Source of the DNA: Megaustenia siamemsis
Taxonomy: Eukaryota > Mollusca > Gastropoda > Stylommatophora > Ariophantidae
Direction: 5' to 3'
Assembly: GCA_032433765.1 (NCBI GenBank)
Contig: JAVIAB010000008.1
Span: 41,517,279 to 41,581,278, forward strand
Length of the DNA: 64,000 nt
A program made the position numbers and the translations under genes. Each line of letters opens with the position of its first letter. The first letter of the stretch is position 1. The notes under the pieces are model-generated. The model saw only the letters and a program-made list of their open reading frames with translations. It was not told the origin of the DNA and searched no databases. This document shows positions 45,640 through 55,544 of this stretch, piece after piece.

Positions 45640-45850
45640 CGCTTTTCGGCCTAACACATCCGACTTCAGCACTGTATTTTTAGTTTCGGGTTGCCTTCCA
45701 TCTCAATCCCTGCTCACTTGGCCAGACTAGACTGATCAGTTTGTTTCTAGGAGCACCGTGAAGAGGTGGAGTAGTATCCCAATAGCTCTGGTAATCGCCG
45801 CAAGCCATCAGCTATGATTCGCTGACAGCTTTCAGCTCTGATGCTGAACA
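45640..45850 (-). mobile_element. Family J-related retrotransposon 3' untranslated fragment
   Basis: Reverse complement of part of 25870-26110: shared words 'ggcctaacacatccgacttc', 'tggccagactag' and 'agccatcagct'. Non-coding remnant in the NLK intron, close to the exon at 46037. Confidence 0.6.
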
Positions 45851-46036
45851 GCGCCTAAGATCCCAGTCTTTTATTTTAATTTATGGAAAATAAAACCTTA
45901 CCCACGTTTAAAAAAAAAAGAAGAGGAATCTAGATGATTAGATGTGACAGAGAAACCAGCTACAGACAGAAGGAAGACAAAAAAAAAAAAAAAAAATCAA
46001 GTACAAACGGTTAAAAAGAAACAAACATGGACTCAC

Positions 46037-46166
46037 GTTTTCGTGCCTGAAGTGACACAGCATGCGAAGCTCTCTATACACGCGTATAGCAGACACGACG
46101 TTCTGGAAGACATTGGACATTTTCTTGAGGGCCACACGCTTGCCATCTCTTGGATCTGTCACCGCC
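46037..46166 (-). CDS. NLK: Nemo-like kinase (NLK), internal exon, kinase subdomains II-III
   Basis: This 130-bp minus-strand exon encodes one leading base plus 43 codons. It contains TDPRDGKRVALKKM (VALK holds the ATP-anchoring lysine), NVFQN, and RVYRELRMLCHFRHEN (the glutamate in YREL is the helix-C residue that pairs with that lysine). TDPRDGKRVALKKM is a hallmark of NLK and is not found in other MAPK-related kinases as far as I know. The acceptor is tttctccacag at 46177-46167 and the donor AAC|GTGAGT at 46037/46036, both near-perfect. The leading G would be the third base of a tryptophan codon, fitting the NLK sequence VVW before this point. The exon joins phase 0 to 36981-36926 across an intron of about 9.05 kb. 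Ser replaces the usual Pro after KKM, and VSAIRVY replaces VSCKRVF, so the protein is somewhat divergent. NLK phosphorylates TCF/LEF and other transcription factors downstream of TAK1. Confidence 0.9.
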
Positions 46167-46491
46167 CTGTGGAGAAATATACGTTTCTGATGGTAAATCC
46201 AGAATATTCGACACAGGAAAATAAATTATGAAAATTAGAATGCGCTAAAACTCCTATAGCAAATCATGATTCTATATGTCGAAGACGGGGTGTGTCAGCC
46301 AAAGCAGGACACATAAACACATACAAGTACCGACCATGCGACTAGCTCAGTTAGTGTCACGTTGTTGTTTCTACATCGCCATCATGAGCCAGGATAAAGT
46401 CAAGTTCGTTCACACGATCACACTTGAACGATGAAGAAGAAAATACGTGGCAAAGGCAAACACGCATGGGCGACGAATGCTAACGTTTCGA
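46167..46491. other. Likely NLK intron upstream of the exon
   Basis: No upstream glycine-loop exon (GYGAFGVVW) was found here or in my reading of the minus strand up to 64000; it may lie outside the window. Confidence 0.4.
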
Positions 46492-47175
46492 TAGTTAAAC
46501 AGATGAATAAACATGAGTGGTCAATTCTGTTAGGTGGGTGGGTAGGTAGTTAAACAGATGTATAAACATGAGTGGTCAATTCTGTTAGGTGGGTGGGTAG
46601 GTAGTTAAACAGATGAATAAACATGAGTGGTCAATTCTGTTAGGTGGGTAGGTAGGTAGTTAAACAGATGAATAAACATTAATGGTCAATTCTGTTAGGT
46701 GGGTAGGTAGGTAGTTAAACAGATGAATAAACATGAGTGGTCAATTCTGTTAGGTGGGTAGGTAGGTAGGTAGTTAAATAGATGTATAAACATGAGTGGT
46801 TAATTCTGTTAGGTGGGTGGGTAGGTAGTTAAATAGATGTATAAACATGAGTGGTCAATTCTGTTATGTGGGTGGGTAGGTAGTTAAACAGATGAATAAA
46901 CATGAGTGGTCAATTCTGTTAGGTGGATGGGTAGGTAGTTAAACAGATGAATAAACATGAGTGGTCAATTCTGTTAGGTGGGTAGGTAGTTAAACAGATG
47001 AATAAACATGAGTGGTCAATTCTGTTAGGTGGGTGGGTAGGTAGTTAAACAGATGAATAAACATGAGCGGTCAATTCTGTTAGGTGGGTAGGTAGGTAGG
47101 TAGGTAGTTAGTTAAATAGATGTATAAACATGAATGGTAAATTATGTTAAGTGGGGAGGTAGGTAAGTTGGTAGT
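46492..47175. repeat. 55-59-bp minisatellite, about 12 copies
   Basis: The unit is 'ggtagttaaacagatgaata', 'aacatgagtggtcaattctg' and ttaggtgggtgggta. Length varies through the number of GGTA steps (up to five or six at the right end). A degenerate last unit ends near 47175. Confidence 0.93.
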
Positions 47176-47399
47176 GCGATTAATTTAATCATTCTTTAAT
47201 GCTGTTAGATATGTCACCGCACGCCAGTAAGCCCACTGATGCTCAATGGCTGTCAACACATGATGTGTGCAATCTAATGGTTACGGCAAATCGTTCTTAC
47301 ATGGTGTAATCGTTATATCTTCACATGGTTGGTAAGGTTGCGTAGGCAGAAAGGTAAAAAAGATAAGCCAAAAAAAGGCTACACCAAGTAGACATACAT
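47176..47399. other. No gene recognised
   Basis: Unique stretch between the 55-bp array and repeat X. Confidence 0.35.
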
Positions 47400-47770
47400 A
47401 TCACAACTATTTACTTTCATCTTAAAGTGCCATGTTAGCTATAATCTTGAACATTTTGCATCTTTTATAGATAAAGATGACATAAGCTTAGTGCATTCCG
47501 CTCATTCTCAAAATGTATATTTTGTGGGAGTGGTTAAAATCTGTGATATCAAACAAAACGTAAAATTTCTAGCTAAAGTCAATAGTCATATATGAATGAT
47601 ACTTTAGTAGCCAATGTTTTTTAAAGCAACAAGGAAAAAAAAATCAAAGACTGGCAAATCTGTAGAATCGGGAGAAGCAATATTCAATTTTTATCCACAA
47701 AAGTTTGTACATTTTAAGATAAAGTTTCTTCTTCTTCCTGAAAGCGCAAATTAGTAAATCAACAGAAGTA
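47400..47770. mobile_element. Dispersed repeat X, copy 4
   Basis: Collinear with 21100-21560: words 'aagtgccatgttagctataa', 'gataaagatgacataagctt', aaaatgtatattttgtggga, 'atgaatgatactttagtag', 'gcaatattcaattttta' and 'ttaagataaagtttcttctt'. It holds a single copy of the segment amplified at 43370-43860. Confidence 0.65.
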
Positions 47771-48189
47771 TCAATAACAAATAACAGTCATCTGATATCA
47801 CAACTTGCTTTAAACAACAATCACACAAGATACGTTTACCAATTTAAAGAAATAACAACTAAGCAAATAGTAACCGTCTGGTGATAACAGAAGCTCGTCA
47901 TTATGCCAATTACCAAAATAAATAAATAAAATCACGTGACGTATGTCGCTATAAAATGTCACAGTCTAGACTTCAGATGAGGGGGGGGGGGGGGGCCCAG
48001 GACTTATTCATTGTGTCATTAATTATTTTTTTTTCCAAATGAGTAAACTAAGTGACATATCCTTTTTTTCAGCTGAGGTCAATGGATACCGTTATGTGTG
48101 AACCCATGTACACTTTTATCACCAAGCTAACACGTTACCACTACGCAATTGACGCTCTCACTGAGTCAATATTCTTATTTTCCTCCATA
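47771..48189. other. No gene recognised; poly-G run near 47980-47994
   Basis: Unique sequence with a poly-G run and a (T)n tract; nothing supported. Confidence 0.35.
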
Positions 48190-48340
48190 TTTGCCTTCCA
48201 GCGTCGCAGGGATATATAATTTGCGAACTTTAGGTCTTTTGTTGGTCTTTGCTGCTGTTATGTTTTCTAATAGTCCATCAATCCATCTTTTGCTCTTCTG
48301 TTGGTCTTTCTATTGACCTTTCGAGCCGTAGCAGTCCCAT
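48190..48340 (-). mobile_element. Family D retrotransposon 3' end with two tandem modules
   Basis: The minus-strand family D terminus (plus-strand 'cagggatatataatttgcga') is followed by two copies of the module ('ttgttggtctttgctgctgt', then 'gctcttctgttggtctttc'). This is an early stage of the amplification seen at 34-36 kb. A separate partial module lies at 48955-49005. Confidence 0.6.
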
Positions 48341-48344
48341 AGGG

Positions 48345-48806
48345 CATAGACCCAGATACTCTTTCTCTTATCTAAATTTGTATTCTAGCAGTTTTCAATC
48401 CTTGAAATGATATTTTATCAAATCTCGCCATTTGTCTCTGTTCTGTGCAAGCAACTCTATCTCATCCAAGGAGCCGATTCCTGCTGCTATTGCCTCTCTG
48501 ATCAATGTTCTTCTCAGTATCTCTCTTGGTCGGCCTCTTTTCCTCTTACCTGTTGTTTCCCACATAAAGGCTTGCTTTGTTATCTCTCCTCATCATATGT
48601 CCAACATATGACCACCGTCTTTTTTTGATTACTGAAGATATTAGTGATTGATTGGCGATTTCTCTAATTCTTCGTTTGTTTTGATTTCGTTCCACGTTAT
48701 ACCAAGTATTTTCCTTAGACATTTATTTTCGAATGTGTTCAACTTTGTTTCTATGGCTCTTGTTGTTTTCCAGCTCTCACATGCATACGTATGGGTAGAT
48801 AGTACA

Positions 48807-48810
<4 letters not shown>
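48345..48810 (-). mobile_element. Family E LINE, reverse-transcriptase C-terminus
   Basis: The minus strand reads ACESWKTTRAIETKLNTFEN, then KCLRKILGITWNEIKTNEEL, later TGKRKRGRPREILRRTLIRE and LAQNRDKWRDLI. These are the ORF2 C-terminal landmarks in order (W...K...FE..CLR.IL, RGRPR, A.NR..W). Frameshifts are present. It is the same general type as 24001-24840. Confidence 0.8.
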
Positions 48811-48866
<56 letters not shown>

Positions 48867-48876
48867 CTCTCTCTCT
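48811..48876. repeat. (CT)n microsatellite
   Basis: About 25 CT units with one interruption (gttt near 48862). Confidence 0.95.
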
Positions 48877-49005
48877 ACGATCAAGACTCAATCAGAGTAG
48901 GATTCCAGATAGTACGTTTGATTTGAATAGTCTTAAGTTTTGTGTTTGTGCTGATGTATGTTGGCATTTGCTGCTGTTATATTTCCTAGTGTGTCTAATA
49001 TTCCA

Positions 49006-49527
49006 TCTTTTTGTGAGTCAATGCGATATTTAATTATCAAGAAGCGTTATAACGATGAGTACGGATGTCCTATACATAGGGAGGATAGGAACCCAAGAAG
49101 GCGGGGCTGGTGAGCAGACAAACTGCCTAAGAAAGGGATTACAGAAGACAGAAAAAAAAATACACGAAATGATCCTTTTTTAAAGTCAGAAGCTACACAA
49201 ATATAGGAGAAACATTTTGCATGATTAGATCGCTTGAATAGTCCAGAGCGCTGGTGATCACAGATTAACGAATCGACCGTCGACGTCATGCTGCGACACT
49301 GAACTAATGCGTGATATAATACCAGATGCAACTGGTTTGTTCGACGTTTTATCTAGTAATGTAAAAGTCGTTTCGTGACACAAATAATGAGCGAAGTGTT
49401 AAACACTTGCAAGTGAAGACATTACAGATTCTCCAGTTCCCAACTGAGCTGTCCGTGCATTCATTCCTTTCTTTCTCAAAGAAACGAGTCGAGAGTCGTC
49501 CCCCCACCCCCACGCCACCACCCAGCA
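49006..49527. other. No gene recognised
   Basis: Unique sequence; no motif supported. Confidence 0.35.
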
Positions 49528-49616
49528 GGGTTCATTGGAGAGCGTTGCTTTGGTGAACCTACGTTCAAACCAATCGTCGAGACAATACGCTAACCACTAC
49601 GCTACCGTTGTTTATG
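49528..49616 (-). mobile_element. tRNA-like sequence, probably an old SINE head
   Basis: The minus strand reads ggtagcgtagtggttagcgt (A-box-like) and, about 25 bp on, ggtttgaacgtagg (B-box-like). Pairing of acceptor arms is not visible, so it is not called as a tRNA gene. Confidence 0.4.
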
Positions 49617-49719
49617 CATAATGAAATATTTGACAGGTACCCAAAAACAACGCTGTCACTTGGGAGAGATGATATAAGAGGTAACTAATGGTAACATAGA
49701 AGAGAACAATAATGTTAGT

Positions 49720-49720
<1 letters not shown>

Positions 49721-49757
<37 letters not shown>

Positions 49758-49762
49758 GAGGG
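49721..49762. repeat. (GA)n microsatellite
   Basis: GA dinucleotides with two G interruptions. Confidence 0.93.
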
Positions 49763-50656
49763 AAGAAAAGTATAAGCCAAACAAGTGGTGTACACCAAGA
49801 AAGATGCTCACAGAACGTTCGAAATGCAGGAGCTCTGTAAGGTATCGCAAAACCTGCTGATTGCTCTGTCGGTTCATGACCACCACAAGAAGAGACATTT
49901 ACAAATGAGATCACTAAAATCTATGAAAAGTCCTAAAACATATTACATCAATGAAAAGTGTCATGGTATCCTTAGTACTTATTATTCGAAGTTATCCCCC
50001 ACTTCTTTTATCCCATTCTTTATTAAGTTTTCACTATGAATTGTGGACAAGACTGTGTATAATTAGTGGAAAACCTTGATCTCCTAGGCCAGCCAATAAA
50101 GCACCCGATGGTAAACTTTGCCGGGCCCTCGTAAAAGATTATGCAAATTCTCTCCAACATCCAAAATGGCGCGTCTGTTCGAGGCGCTAGAATCGCATTG
50201 AAAAAGGCAGAAATCATGCTCCGGAAGGCGGAATAAATTAGTGAACATTTTTAATGCGACACCGTCTCCCAAATTAATGAAGCGCTTGAAGGATCCAACT
50301 TAGCATGTGTGCACAGAATATTTTTGGAGAAAATAAAATTCCCCTTCCCATCTCTAGCCTTTTGCTAAAATAAATTTACAGAGCTTGGATTTGCTCAGAA
50401 AATTAATGAATAAACAGTAGAAAAAAAAAAACATCCCTCAAAAATAACAGTACACATATTAAAAGTCTGGAACTTTCAATGAAACTATTGACATCAATTT
50501 ATGGCTATCTGAAATATTTGCTGAGCTTCGTATAGATTAGGCAGAAATGCAACATATAGAAACTTGAAAGGTCTTGAGAATAAATAAACAAAAATATAAA
50601 TACATAAATATACAGTCAATGCATAATAAGCACATAAAGAAATTTCTTTAGCCTAT
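49763..50656. other. No gene recognised; GC-richer non-repetitive patch 50040-50290
   Basis: The 50040-50290 stretch is more balanced in base composition than its surroundings and has no repeat partner in the window. Open frames on the minus strand there (50272-50023) show no domain. It could be conserved non-coding sequence. Confidence 0.3.
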
Positions 50657-50910
50657 CACCATCATCAAGTACCGGGCCTGCTGGCGTAGGTGATCATGTC
50701 ACTCAACAACTTTCGATCTCGACAGTTATTTATTATTTGTTGTTGACCTTCTGCCAAGCCATTCTCTTCAGCTGTCTAGTATTTTTTCTCTTTGCTTCCC
50801 TCTATCTCTTCGTCCCTCAAATTTTCCAAGTTGTTACAATATATTCCAGTTGTTCTCTTCTCATTACATGGCCAAAAAATGATGATTGTTTCTTCCTGAT
50901 ATTGGAAATT
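50657..50910 (-). mobile_element. Family B' short retroelement end
   Basis: Minus-strand copy of the module at 32940-33182, with an ATG-type tail (plus-strand ccatcatcaagtaccgggcc). It ends on the 5' side at ttggaaatta, the same word as the 11.6-kb copy. Confidence 0.75.
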
Positions 50911-51499
50911 AGCTCTCTTTAGTTTATAAACGTAAATAAAACTATACAAAGTATGGTAAATAAATAAATATTGCCTCATTCTTCCTTAAATAAACTTAAT
51001 GCATAAAAAATGATAGTCTAATAAATAGATATTACGAATTCTGAATAAACAACTATAAATTATTAACTTACCAGTAAATCCAGTAAATAAATATTACTAA
51101 TTATATTTACATACAAACATACACTAAACATAGTCTAACAAATAAATATTACCAATTATATTTACATACAAACATACACTAAACATAGTCTAACAAATAA
51201 AATCAAACATTTTTTTTTAATCATACAAAAATTTGTAAATAAAATATTACTAATTTTTCTTATGTTTTCAAATAAAGCAATAAAAACTATACATCGAGTA
51301 AATAAAATTACTAACTATAAACACATAAAAAATATAATACATTTTTAAAAATATACAGTTACATGTATAAAATATAAAAGAAACTCTGAAACTGGTCATT
51401 TTTGCTTCATGTACACCATTTTAGTAAAATATATATATATATATTAGATCCTGGCTTAATTTTATGTGGTCAGTATTGTAATAAAATATAAACATAATC
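50911..51499. other. AT-rich spacer with a 55-bp direct repeat
   Basis: Strongly AT-rich. Two near-identical copies of a 55-bp segment (about 51085-51200, containing 'ttatatttacatacaaacat' and 'acactaaacatagtctaac') are the only structure seen, besides (TA)n at about 51431-51444. Confidence 0.5.
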
Positions 51500-51995
51500 A
51501 TCATCATGTGCCACACCGGTTTGGGTAGGGAATCATGTCCTTCCACAATCTTCTTTCTACAGTGCATCGTACCAGTTCTGTTGTTGACTGTTTTCCATGC
51601 CATGACATCAAGCTATCCAGTATTTTCTTTCTTTGTCGTCCGCGATCTCTCTTTCCTTTTATTTTAACAGCTTTGTAGCCATGTATTCCAACTTCCCTCA
51701 TCTCATGCTGTGCCCGAAAAATATTGATTGTTTCTTTCTGATGTTTTTCAGGAGTTCCCTTTTTGTGTTGGCCTATTTGAGAATTTCTTCATTGGTTTTT
51801 TTTTAGCTGTCCAGGGAACTTTCAACAATCTTCTAGGAAATTCCATCTCTGTGGCCTCTAATCGTCTTCTCATTTGTTTCTCTACTGTCCATGATTCGCT
51901 TCCACAGGTCAGAATTGGTTCTATACAGCACCGATGAACTCTCTTTCTCACTTCTATTGACAGAGATATGTTGCATAAGATATTTTCATTATAAA
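51500..51995 (-). mobile_element. Family B retrotransposon 3' end
   Basis: Minus strand: an upstream piece ILTCGSESWTVEKQMRRRLE, then EMEFPRRLLKVPWTAKK (51951-51748). In another frame come IKGKRDRGRQRKKILDSL and RRLWKDMIPYPNRCGT (51701-51504). These correspond to the post-palm part of LINE ORF2 (TYGSESW...LEA.EM...RR.L..PWT). The ATG-type tail is near 51498. Confidence 0.8.
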
Positions 51996-52784
51996 CATAA
52001 TAAATATATCAAAACACATTGTCTGTTAAATGCATAAATAAAATACTATAATCAGTTTGACATCAATAACATATTTCTTTGTGACAAACACCGATACGTG
52101 TCCATGACAAAGAAGAAATACCTCATAATTCAGAAAGATTGTTGTCAGCTTTTGAAAGAAAAAACAAACAAATGCTTTGAATTTCTTAACTAATGGTAGA
52201 AGCCTGAAAACGCTACACAAATAGCTAAAGAGCGTACATCAGCTGCAACAATCATGTACTCATTGTGTTGATCACATGGAAAGTGTTCAATAACCGTTCA
52301 ATAATATTGTCAAATAACCGATATAATAAACTAATTGACGGCTTGTTCACCAAAATCGAGAAAAAGTTATTAGATTGAGTTTGCATGTTCCCTTATTTTA
52401 TTCAGTAACTGGATTAAATTAAAAAAATAAAATAAAATAATAGAATATAAGATGATGTGTTCGCGAACTTAATTTTCGTTTCTTTGTTAGCACGTCCTCC
52501 GTACAGTTGAAGAAGCATTTGACGATATAAATAAGTTATTTAAATCTGTCATTAAAAAAAAAAATTCTATCTTTACAACACATAGTACCATTGCTGGTGT
52601 ATGTCGGGGGGCAACGATAGAACCAGAGGGATAAAGGCCGCTTGGTCAAAGCAGTCGCCACGACGTGTGAGACTCAGGATTTGTATTTCAAATCTGCCAT
52701 TAATTGCTTAAAATGCGTTGAAATTAGCATAGAACAGGTTCTTGGGTGGAACCGGTGTGGAGAGTTATGGTGAGAACTACCAGA
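51996..52784. other. No gene recognised
   Basis: AT-rich unique DNA with a poly-A tract near 52553-52563. Confidence 0.35.
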
Positions 52785-52880
52785 AGTTTTGTTTGGTCGA
52801 CAGACCATCCTCATTGCACAACAGGCAAGTACAAAGTGTTCAGATCCCATTTTCATCACTTTCCCAAGTATGAAGCATTC
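52785..52880 (-). mobile_element. Family G retrotransposon fragment
   Basis: Plus-strand words 'gaccatcctcattgcaca', 'caagtacaaagtgttcagat' and 'ccatttt...ctttcccaagta' match 7455-7540 on the same strand. Very short and decayed. Confidence 0.5.
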
Positions 52881-53125
52881 TCGTCACACAGCTAACTATA
52901 CATTTACTCAGGCATGCGGACTGAGAGGGAATTTCCGGAAACCCACCAACTAGCGTGACGCTTTCAGATTGCGAGCAGGGGTGGTTGTGGGTAGAGTAAA
53001 GTCAGCCGTCTAGAGCTGCTATAAATGAACACGTCACGCCAGTTGGTGGGTTTTCAGATTTTCTTTTCTTTTCGCGGGCCTTAGTAAATCTATAGTTGAT
53101 TGTGCATGTATAGTTGATTTAACAA

Positions 53126-53345
53126 GTTAGCTGAGTGACAGTGTTCCCTACCGTTTGGCTTTTCGTGGCAAGGCGCTGTGCCTCTGAGTACGGATTCGAT
53201 CCTGCTTTGGTCCATATTTTGGTTCTGTTGATTATTTGTCAATGTTTCCGAGTGCTGTAAACATACCTCTTCCTATGAATTGATTCACTGATTATCACCT
53301 CGGAAGTTTCCCTCTATAATAATATTCATGTATTATTATTTGTCT
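53126..53345 (+). mobile_element. SINE2 copy (most complete)
   Basis: Head 'gttagctgagtgacagtgtt', GTGGCAAGGCGCTGTGCCTC and B-box GATTCGATCCTGC, then the body ('gttgattatttgtcaatgtt', 'gagtgctgtaaacatacctc') and the 3' block 'tataataatattcatgtatt'. It contains all parts seen separately in the copies at 23049, 26890 and 27151. Confidence 0.78.
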
Positions 53346-53347
53346 CC

Positions 53348-53400
53348 AAATTATACCTCCTCTCGTCGCTGAGAGGCAAATGGGGAAGGAGAAAAAGAGT
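53348..53400 (+). mobile_element. Family D retrotransposon terminus, short fragment
   Basis: The words tatacctcctctcgtcgctg and agaggcaaatggggaaggag match the closing block of the family D copies (34380-34412). Confidence 0.45.
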
Positions 53401-53589
53401 AATAATATTTTTTTTTTCATTCTCCAGCTTTTACCTCTGACGAAGTCCCTAGAGACAAGGAACTGAATTTTGCGTGTTAATCCGTTTTTCCCTAGCAGCC
53501 GTGTGCACAGGGGTCCCTCACCGCGACAACTCTGTGTCTTCGGAGGTACTCATATTTTTATTTCCGTCGATGAGTAATTAACGTTTCAA

Positions 53590-53735
53590 GCCGGGCCTCG
53601 CTGCTGAGACCAGGGGTGGTTGCCACAGAGAGAAATCGTAAATAAAAACCCCAACTGATGTAACCGGGATTTGAACCCACAACCTCTCTGTCTTGAGGCC
53701 GGCGTCTTGCCTCAAGACCAACCAGTCCCCCAGTA
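53590..53735 (-). mobile_element. SINE6: tRNA-like SINE
   Basis: Minus strand: head 'ctggttggtcttgaggcaag' (A-box region) and GGGTTCAAATCCC (B-box) about 40 bp on, followed by a body containing 'ggggtttttatttacgattt'. It resembles SINE5 in the head but not in the body. Confidence 0.55.
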
Positions 53736-55084
53736 ATAATAGTAATACGTGGTGCACCCTGTGTTGGATGGCGACGGACTGCATGAAACGGATGAACTTT
53801 AATGTTGCTTTACTAGATGCATTGACTGTGTGTTTTTTTTTTGTTCTGTGACCAAGGAAGCGAAGAAGTAGAAAAGAGAAAATGGAACTACAATCATGGG
53901 ATCGTGAGTGGTGCGAGTCAGAGTATGCTAGCGATGCAACAATTGAGGTATGTATTTAATCAGCGAGGTAACCGAACCATCGACATGCACACTCTTCGCT
54001 ATCGCCCAAAAGAATCACCTGGTTTTGGAACTGTCTAGGGTTAAATTAGGTGGGTTCTGCTAATCTAAATGACGAAACGTTTTGGAGGGAGGTGGAGCGT
54101 GTTTCGGCGGTGAGTGAATGGGCGTGTCCACAGAGTGTTGACCAACCAGAAGCAAGAATTAATTTAACACTAAATCAACTGAATTCACTTGTATACTATA
54201 TTAATTATTGTTTGACATCTGTATGATCTATTTTGTTCCCGAATTAGAACATTCATATTTAGTTCACATGTTGAACTGAACCTGGTTTTGCAGCAAAATA
54301 TTATATCGGGAAGGGTGAAAGTGTCAACCCCTACCCTAGTCTGCGTTCTTGTTGCTAAAGTCATTAGAATATCTGTCGGTTCACACCTTTCTGCTCGTCG
54401 GATCACATTACAGTGACAAGTATTAGTCCAACCACGGTGAAAAGCAGACGTTATTTGTAAGGTGTTTGTTCACGTCGACACCGGAGAAGTGGGCGGGGAT
54501 CCCGGAAAGGGAAGAATCACACTGGGTTTGTTTGTAACGCTGGCAGTTCAGCCAGCTATATTTATCGGCTGGCGGCCTGAAAACTAAGGAATGTAGGTCA
54601 CATGCTCCAGTTGACATTGAACTCAAAATCCGTCTGGACAGGCAAGTCTATTTAGGTCAGCTCCGCCCTTCTTGTACTAGAGTAAAAAAAAAATCTTACC
54701 TAAATATGATTAGGTCAAGTTATTACTATTAGTATACGCAGTCAGCATGTATTTGTTCAGTACCAATTGCTTCTCGTTTCGTATATATTTTATAAACACG
54801 AAACTATTAGTATTTAATAAACTTATTGAATTTAACAACTTATAAGTTATATAAAATGAAATGTGATATCATTTTATATTTTACAGACGTGGATAATACT
54901 CAACAGCGAAACTTAATACTTCACTCCCATACGACATTATTATGTTATATTCTAATGGGACACGCACTGTCTTACCTCGTGTATCATAGACAACGATTAA
55001 ACGTAAAACTTATCTTGTCAAGACCACTTGATATAACAATTATGTTTCCAAGAAGAAGTTTCCGAGTAAGAGATGTAGGTGGAG
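53736..55084. other. No gene recognised
   Basis: More than 1.3 kb without a named feature. Open frames at 53841-54038 and 54826-55176 (plus) and 54406-54185 (minus) show no domains. Confidence 0.35.
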
Positions 55085-55435
55085 GCACGGGGAGTGGAAT
55101 GAGGGATCAAGAGAGGTGGAATGAGGGATCGAGAGAGAGATGGAATGAGGGATCGAGAGAGAAAGAGGTGGAATGAGACAAAGCAAGAGATTTACAGAGA
55201 GAGGTAGAATGAGAGACAGGAAGAATGAGAGAGGGCTAGAATGATATATAGAAAGAGAGGTTGAATGAGAACAGAGGTGGAAAGAGATACAAAGAGAATG
55301 TAGAAAGAGATACATAGAGAATGTAGAAAGAGACATAGAGAGCGGTAGAATTTATGGCTAGAGAGGGAGAATGTATGGCAAGAGAGAGGTAGAATGAGAG
55401 ATAGAGAGGTAGAATGAGAGAGTATGATTTTCCTT
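55085..55435. repeat. GA-rich minisatellite, irregular 19-30-bp units
   Basis: Repeats of gagagagaggtagaatgaga-type words with variable spacing, giving a strongly strand-asymmetric purine tract. Confidence 0.85.
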
Positions 55436-55544
55436 GCCTTACAGAAAGTCCGGATGTGGGAGGAGATAACATGAAAGAAATTAAAAGATAGAGAAACGAT
55501 CTGAGTACATATGAATATGCCGACGACACGTGTACACATTTAAA

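Noticed and set aside
50130..50142. Octamer ATGCAAAT as a POU-factor enhancer site
   Set aside because: An 8-base word is expected by chance about twice on both strands of 64 kb; no clustering of other sites was seen.
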